Origin: Patescibacteria group bacterium
Lineage (GTDB): Bacteria > Patescibacteriota > Microgenomatia > UBA10105 > UBA927
Length of the DNA: 7,302 nt
Direction of reading: 5' to 3'
Assembly (NCBI GenBank): GCA_003545435.1
Contig: DPYI01000018.1
Location: forward strand, 1,234 to 8,535
The notes below the pieces were generated by a model. It did not search any database. It was not told the DNA's origin and worked only from the letters and a program-made list of their open reading frames with translations. Made by a program: the position numbers and the translations under genes. Shown here piece after piece: positions 4,870-7,302 of this stretch. Position 1 is the stretch's first letter. Every line of letters starts with the position of its first letter.

Positions 4870-4875
4870 TATAAT
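4870..4875 (+). promoter_or_regulatory. Likely -10 box of the gatCAB promoter
   Basis: A consensus TATAAT lies 10 bases before the gatC ATG (4886). The best -35 candidate at 17 bp spacing, TTTTCG (4847-4852), is poor. Transcription would start about 4881-4884, leaving almost no leader, which agrees with the lack of a Shine-Dalgarno before gatC. The -10 overlaps a small palindrome (TATAC-A-GTATA, 4863-4873). Its complement offers TATAGT-like words that could serve the divergent small gene. Confidence 0.5.
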
Positions 4876-4885
4876 AGAATAAACT

Positions 4886-5194
4886 ATGAAGAAAAAGAAA
4901 TCCATTTCATTATCCACAAGTGATGTGATCCATTATGCAAAGCTTGCTCATCTGCCTCTTGAACCGGATCAGGCCGGGTTATTTAAAAATCAGCTTACCG
5001 AAACACTTTCTTATGTGCAGCAACTCGATACCGTCACGACAAGCGGTGTTGAGCCGACAGCTCAGGTAACAGGGTTAACCAACGTATTTCGGGAAGATAT
5101 TGTTATTCCGGGATTGACACAGAAAGAGGCTTTACAAAATGCTCCCTCCACATACAAAGGATTTTTTAAAGTACCGTCTGTTTTTGAAGAATAA
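4886..5194 (+). CDS. gatC: Asp-tRNA(Asn)/Glu-tRNA(Gln) amidotransferase subunit C
   Basis: GatC is the small subunit that wraps around GatA and stabilises the GatA-GatB complex. The 102 residues match the family length (about 95-100). A lysine-rich start is followed by LSTSDVIHYAKLAHLPLEPDQ, the characteristic first helix. Then come LSYVQQLDTVTTSGVEPTAQVTGLTNVFREDIV and the closing APSTYKGFFKVPSVFEE, which is the standard GatC C-terminus. It is the first gene of a tight operon: the gatA ATG begins one base after its stop. The ATG at 4886 has no Shine-Dalgarno and lies just behind a TATAAT box, suggesting a leaderless or nearly leaderless message. No repeat insert was seen. Confidence 0.95.
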   Translation: MKKKKSISLSTSDVIHYAKLAHLPLEPDQAGLFKNQLTETLSYVQQLDTVTTSGVEPTAQVTGLTNVFREDIVIPGLTQKEALQNAPSTYKGFFKVPSVFEE

Positions 5195-5195
5195 T

Positions 5196-6623
5196 ATGGA
5201 TATTTTAAATTCGACTTTAAAAGATGCAGTACACGCGTTGAGGACAAAACAGTACACATCTTGTGAATTGGCACAAACCTGCCTAGATACTATAAAAAAG
5301 TTTGATAAACAGCTGCATGTTTTTTTAACTGTAAATGAAGAAAATGTCCTTAAAGAGGCAAAAACCGCAGATTCCCTGCTTGCCAAAGGGGTAGAAAAAC
5401 CGCTTCTTGGAATTCCAATTGCACTAAAGGATCTTTATTCAACAGAAAATCTTCTGACAACAGCAGGATCAAAGATCATTGACAACTATGTACCTGCGTA
5501 CGATGCCACCGTCGTTGGTAAATATAAAAAGGCAGGAGCAATTATTATAGGAAAAACCAATGAAGACGCATGGGGGCACGGTTCATCCGGCGAAAATTCG
5601 GATTACGAGCCAACCAGAAATCCGTATGATACGTCCCGCGTTCCGGGAGGATCCAGCTCGGGATCAGCCGTAGCAGTGGCAACGGGCATGTGTATGGCTT
5701 CCACAGGAACGGACACCGGAAGTTCCGTCAGACTGCCTGCTGCGTATTGTAATCTCGTCGGAATCAAACCTACGTACGGAAGAGTCTCCCGCTATGGTAT
5801 CATTCCCATGGCTTCATCCTTTGATACTATCGGCCACATGACGAAAACCGTGTATGATAACGCGTATCTTTATGAAATTACTGCAGGATATGATCCGAAA
5901 GACGCTACATCCGTTGATATTCCCGTACCAAAATATACGTCTTTCGTCGGAAAAGATATTAAGGGCATAAAAATAGGAATTCCGAAGGAATATGTACAGG
6001 CTCCCGGCATGCAAAAGGAAGTCCGGAAACTAACTGAGAATGCCATAAAAGATTTAGAATCGTTAGGCGCAATTATTAAGGAAGTATCTCTTCCGCATAC
6101 CGATGTAGCAATGGCATGCTATTACATCTTAGTTCCTTCGGAAATAAGCTCAAATCTTGCCCGTTTTGACGGAGTCCGGTTCGGCCACCTCCGTGACCAA
6201 TTCGGAGCTGAAGCAAAACGAAGAATTATGCTCGGTACGCACGCTCTGTCAGCAGGATATTATGACGCATTTTACAAAAAAGCTGCTCAGGTCCGGACGC
6301 TGATTAAACAGGATTTTGAGAATGTATTTCAGGATACTGATGCATTGGTTATGCCAAGCTCTCCGACAGTCCCGTTTAAGCTTGGGGAAAAAGTATCTGA
6401 TCCTTTGTCCATGTATTTGTCGGATATTTTTGTGTGCCCGGTAAACATAGCCGGCATACCAGGTCTTTCCATACCATGCGGTTTTGCAGATCATTTGCCG
6501 GTCGGATTACAGATTGTGGGACCGCAATTCTCAGAAGAACGGCTGTATCAGATTGCGTATGCGTATGAACAAATACATGAATGGTACAGGGAAATACCTT
6601 CTTTATTAAAAGATAAAATATGA
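5196..6623 (+). CDS. gatA: Asp-tRNA(Asn)/Glu-tRNA(Gln) amidotransferase subunit A (glutaminase)
   Basis: GatA is an amidase-signature enzyme that hydrolyses glutamine and feeds ammonia to GatB for conversion of Glu-tRNA(Gln) and/or Asp-tRNA(Asn). It has 475 residues, close to the usual 480-490. The Ser-cisSer-Lys triad is visible: K78 in GIPIALKDLYS, S153 in VPGGSSSGSAVAVATG, and nucleophile S177 in TGTDTGSSVRLPAAYC. These lie one residue from the S. aureus numbering (K79, S154, S178). GKTNEDAWGHGSSGENS and GIKPTYGRVSRYGI support the assignment. The usual G-G-S-[IV]-R at the nucleophile is G-S-S-V-R here. The start at 5196 (MDILNSTLKDAVH) is preferred over an in-frame ATG at 5139, which would overlap gatC by 56 bases. 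The stop TGA overlaps the gatB ATG. Confidence 0.96.
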   Translation: MDILNSTLKDAVHALRTKQYTSCELAQTCLDTIKKFDKQLHVFLTVNEENVLKEAKTADSLLAKGVEKPLLGIPIALKDLYSTENLLTTAGSKIIDNYVPAYDATVVGKYKKAGAIIIGKTNEDAWGHGSSGENSDYEPTRNPYDTSRVPGGSSSGSAVAVATGMCMASTGTDTGSSVRLPAAYCNLVGIKPTYGRVSRYGIIPMASSFDTIGHMTKTVYDNAYLYEITAGYDPKDATSVDIPVPKYTSFVGKDIKGIKIGIPKEYVQAPGMQKEVRKLTENAIKDLESLGAIIKEVSLPHTDVAMACYYILVPSEISSNLARFDGVRFGHLRDQFGAEAKRRIMLGTHALSAGYYDAFYKKAAQVRTLIKQDFENVFQDTDALVMPSSPTVPFKLGEKVSDPLSMYLSDIFVCPVNIAGIPGLSIPCGFADHLPVGLQIVGPQFSEERLYQIAYAYEQIHEWYREIPSLLKDKI

Positions 6624-7302
6624 GCGAAACATATATTCCGGTCATCGGATTAGAAGTGCATATAGAACTTTCTACAAAATCAAAAATGTTTTGTCCGTGT
6701 TCGGGGGACCATTTCGGGAAAGAACCGAATACACAAACGTGTCCGGTCTGTTTGGGACTACCCGGAGCACTTCCCGTACCTAATAAAAAAGCCGTAGAAT
6801 GGTGCATGACGTTAGGATTAGCTCTTCATTGTTCAATCCCACGGGAAAGCAAATTTGACAGGAAAAATTATTTTTACCCGGACCTCCCAAAAGGCTATCA
6901 AATCAGCCAATATGATAAACCGTTCTGTATAAACGGATGGCTGGAAGTGTCTTCGTCATTCCTGCCCCGCATTGGAGTGCGGGGTAAACTCCAGCAGGAA
7001 TCCACCGAAAAAAAGGAATGGATTCCGGATCAAGTCCGGAATGACAGCATGAGAAAGAGAATCAGAATTAGAAGAGTTCATATGGAGGAGGATACGGGAA
7101 AACTGCAGCATGTGACTGTTGATGGTGAACGGATGACGCTCGTTGATTTTAACAGGAGCGGTGTGCCTTTGGTGGAAATAGTAACGGAGCCGGATTTTCA
7201 TTCCATTGAGGAAGTTGACGTATTTGTAAGAAAGCTCCAGCGTATCATCCGGTATCTTGAGATATCTAACGCGGATATGGAAAAAGGGAGTATGAGAATC
7301 GA
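6620..7302 (+). CDS. gatB: Asp-tRNA(Asn)/Glu-tRNA(Gln) amidotransferase subunit B, N-terminal part (3'-truncated)
   Basis: GatB binds the misacylated tRNA, phosphorylates its side chain with ATP and accepts ammonia from GatA. The first 227 codons are present and the frame is open to the window end. IGLEVHIEL carries E12 and H14, matching metal-site residues of known GatB. A four-cysteine cluster (C25, C27, C41, C44) surrounds FCPCSG and NTQTCPVCLGLPG. Then come FDRKNYFYPDLPKGYQISQYD, RVHMEEDTGKL and LVDFNRSGVPLVEIVTEPDF, all classic. The ATG overlaps the gatA stop (ATGA at 6620-6623), indicating translational coupling. An in-frame palindromic element (6955-7045) adds about 30 residues, roughly 112-142, between GWLEVS and RKRIRIRRVHMEEDTGKL, a point where GatB normally continues without such an insert. 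Confidence 0.95.
   Translation, partial: MSETYIPVIGLEVHIELSTKSKMFCPCSGDHFGKEPNTQTCPVCLGLPGALPVPNKKAVEWCMTLGLALHCSIPRESKFDRKNYFYPDLPKGYQISQYDKPFCINGWLEVSSSFLPRIGVRGKLQQESTEKKEWIPDQVRNDSMRKRIRIRRVHMEEDTGKLQHVTVDGERMTLVDFNRSGVPLVEIVTEPDFHSIEEVDVFVRKLQRIIRYLEISNADMEKGSMRI
6955..7045 (+). repeat. Composite palindromic element inside gatB (copy 2)
   Basis: The element is 91 bp long, bounded by GTCATTCC (6955-6962) and its inverse GGAATGAC (7038-7045). Hairpin 1 pairs ATTCCTGC (6958-6965) with GCAGGAAT (6994-7001) and contains CCCCGCA (6965-6971) paired with TGCGGGG (6978-6984) over a 6-nt loop. Hairpin 2 pairs ATTCCGGA (7022-7029) with TCCGGAAT (7035-7042) over loop TCAAG. It matches the murT copy (2772-2877) in order, loop size and reading frame. 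It is translated as SSFLPRIGVRGKLQQES and onward to VRNDS, with no stop. Confidence 0.88.

Noticed and set aside
5139..5195. An upstream start for gatA at 5139
   Set aside because: It would overlap gatC by 56 bases and add 19 residues unlike any GatA N-terminus. The ATG at 5196 gives the standard start directly after the gatC stop.
3715..6623. gatD and gatCAB as one four-gene amidotransferase system
   Set aside because: GatD pairs with MurT for lipid II amidation. The name resemblance to GatCAB is historical, and an opposite-strand gene separates them.
6376..6807. A 143-codon open frame on the minus strand over the gatA-gatB junction
   Set aside because: It lies entirely opposite strongly conserved GatA and GatB sequence and shows no recognisable protein features.
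6955..7045. An intrinsic terminator or attenuator ending gatB
   Set aside because: It is inside an intact reading frame with conserved GatB sequence on both sides, and the hairpins are not followed by T-tracts.
6955..7045. A frameshift or pseudogene in gatB or murT caused by the insert
   Set aside because: Both frames continue without a stop into conserved motifs (RVHMEEDTGKL in GatB, the Cys4 ribbon and KNPTGF in MurT).

Overview
This 7.3 kb window most likely comes from an uncultivated bacterium of the Candidate Phyla Radiation (Patescibacteria), perhaps a Microgenomates-type lineage. The placement rests on AT-leaning DNA, short gaps, several starts without a clear Shine-Dalgarno sequence, MurT/GatD beside GatCAB genes, and many short repeats both between and inside genes. 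It is an inference, because no marker gene is present. TGA acts as a stop at the ends of htpX and gatA, so a code with UGA reassigned (Gracilibacteria/Absconditabacteria) is excluded.

Layout. Positions 1-444 hold the 3' end of a PHP-domain gene, probably polX. Then follow, on the same strand, lemA (526-1074), htpX (1171-2079), murT (2185-3696) and gatD (start 3751 or 3715, to 4521). A small unrecognised gene lies on the minus strand (4543-4830), convergent with gatD across a 34-bp perfect palindrome and divergent from gatC across 55 bp. gatC (4886-5194), gatA (5196-6623) and gatB (6620 to the window end, partial) form a compact operon with a good -10 box in front of gatC.

How the genes work together. 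LemA and HtpX are membrane proteins often encoded side by side, and HtpX is a zinc protease for membrane protein quality control. MurT and GatD form the enzyme that amidates the peptidoglycan stem glutamate of lipid II. GatC, GatA and GatB form the transamidosome that makes Gln-tRNA(Gln) and/or Asn-tRNA(Asn). MurT-GatD and GatCAB both use glutamine as nitrogen donor, but they are unrelated systems despite the shared name 'Gat'.

The genes themselves are housekeeping. The unusual layer is the repeat content. A composite two-hairpin palindromic element sits in the same reading frame inside murT and gatB. A TTTTCAA heptamer array sits inside both murT and gatD, and an ATCAAAG array lies inside murT. 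A GAACTAT heptamer family spans the murT/gatD junction and recurs inside gatD. Inverted arrays of short units fill the gaps polX-lemA, htpX-murT and murT-gatD. The in-gene copies keep the frame open, so the proteins carry repeat-encoded inserts, as known for Rickettsia palindromic elements. No tRNA, rRNA, CRISPR, transposase or phage gene was seen, and no gene-free stretch exceeds about 110 bases.
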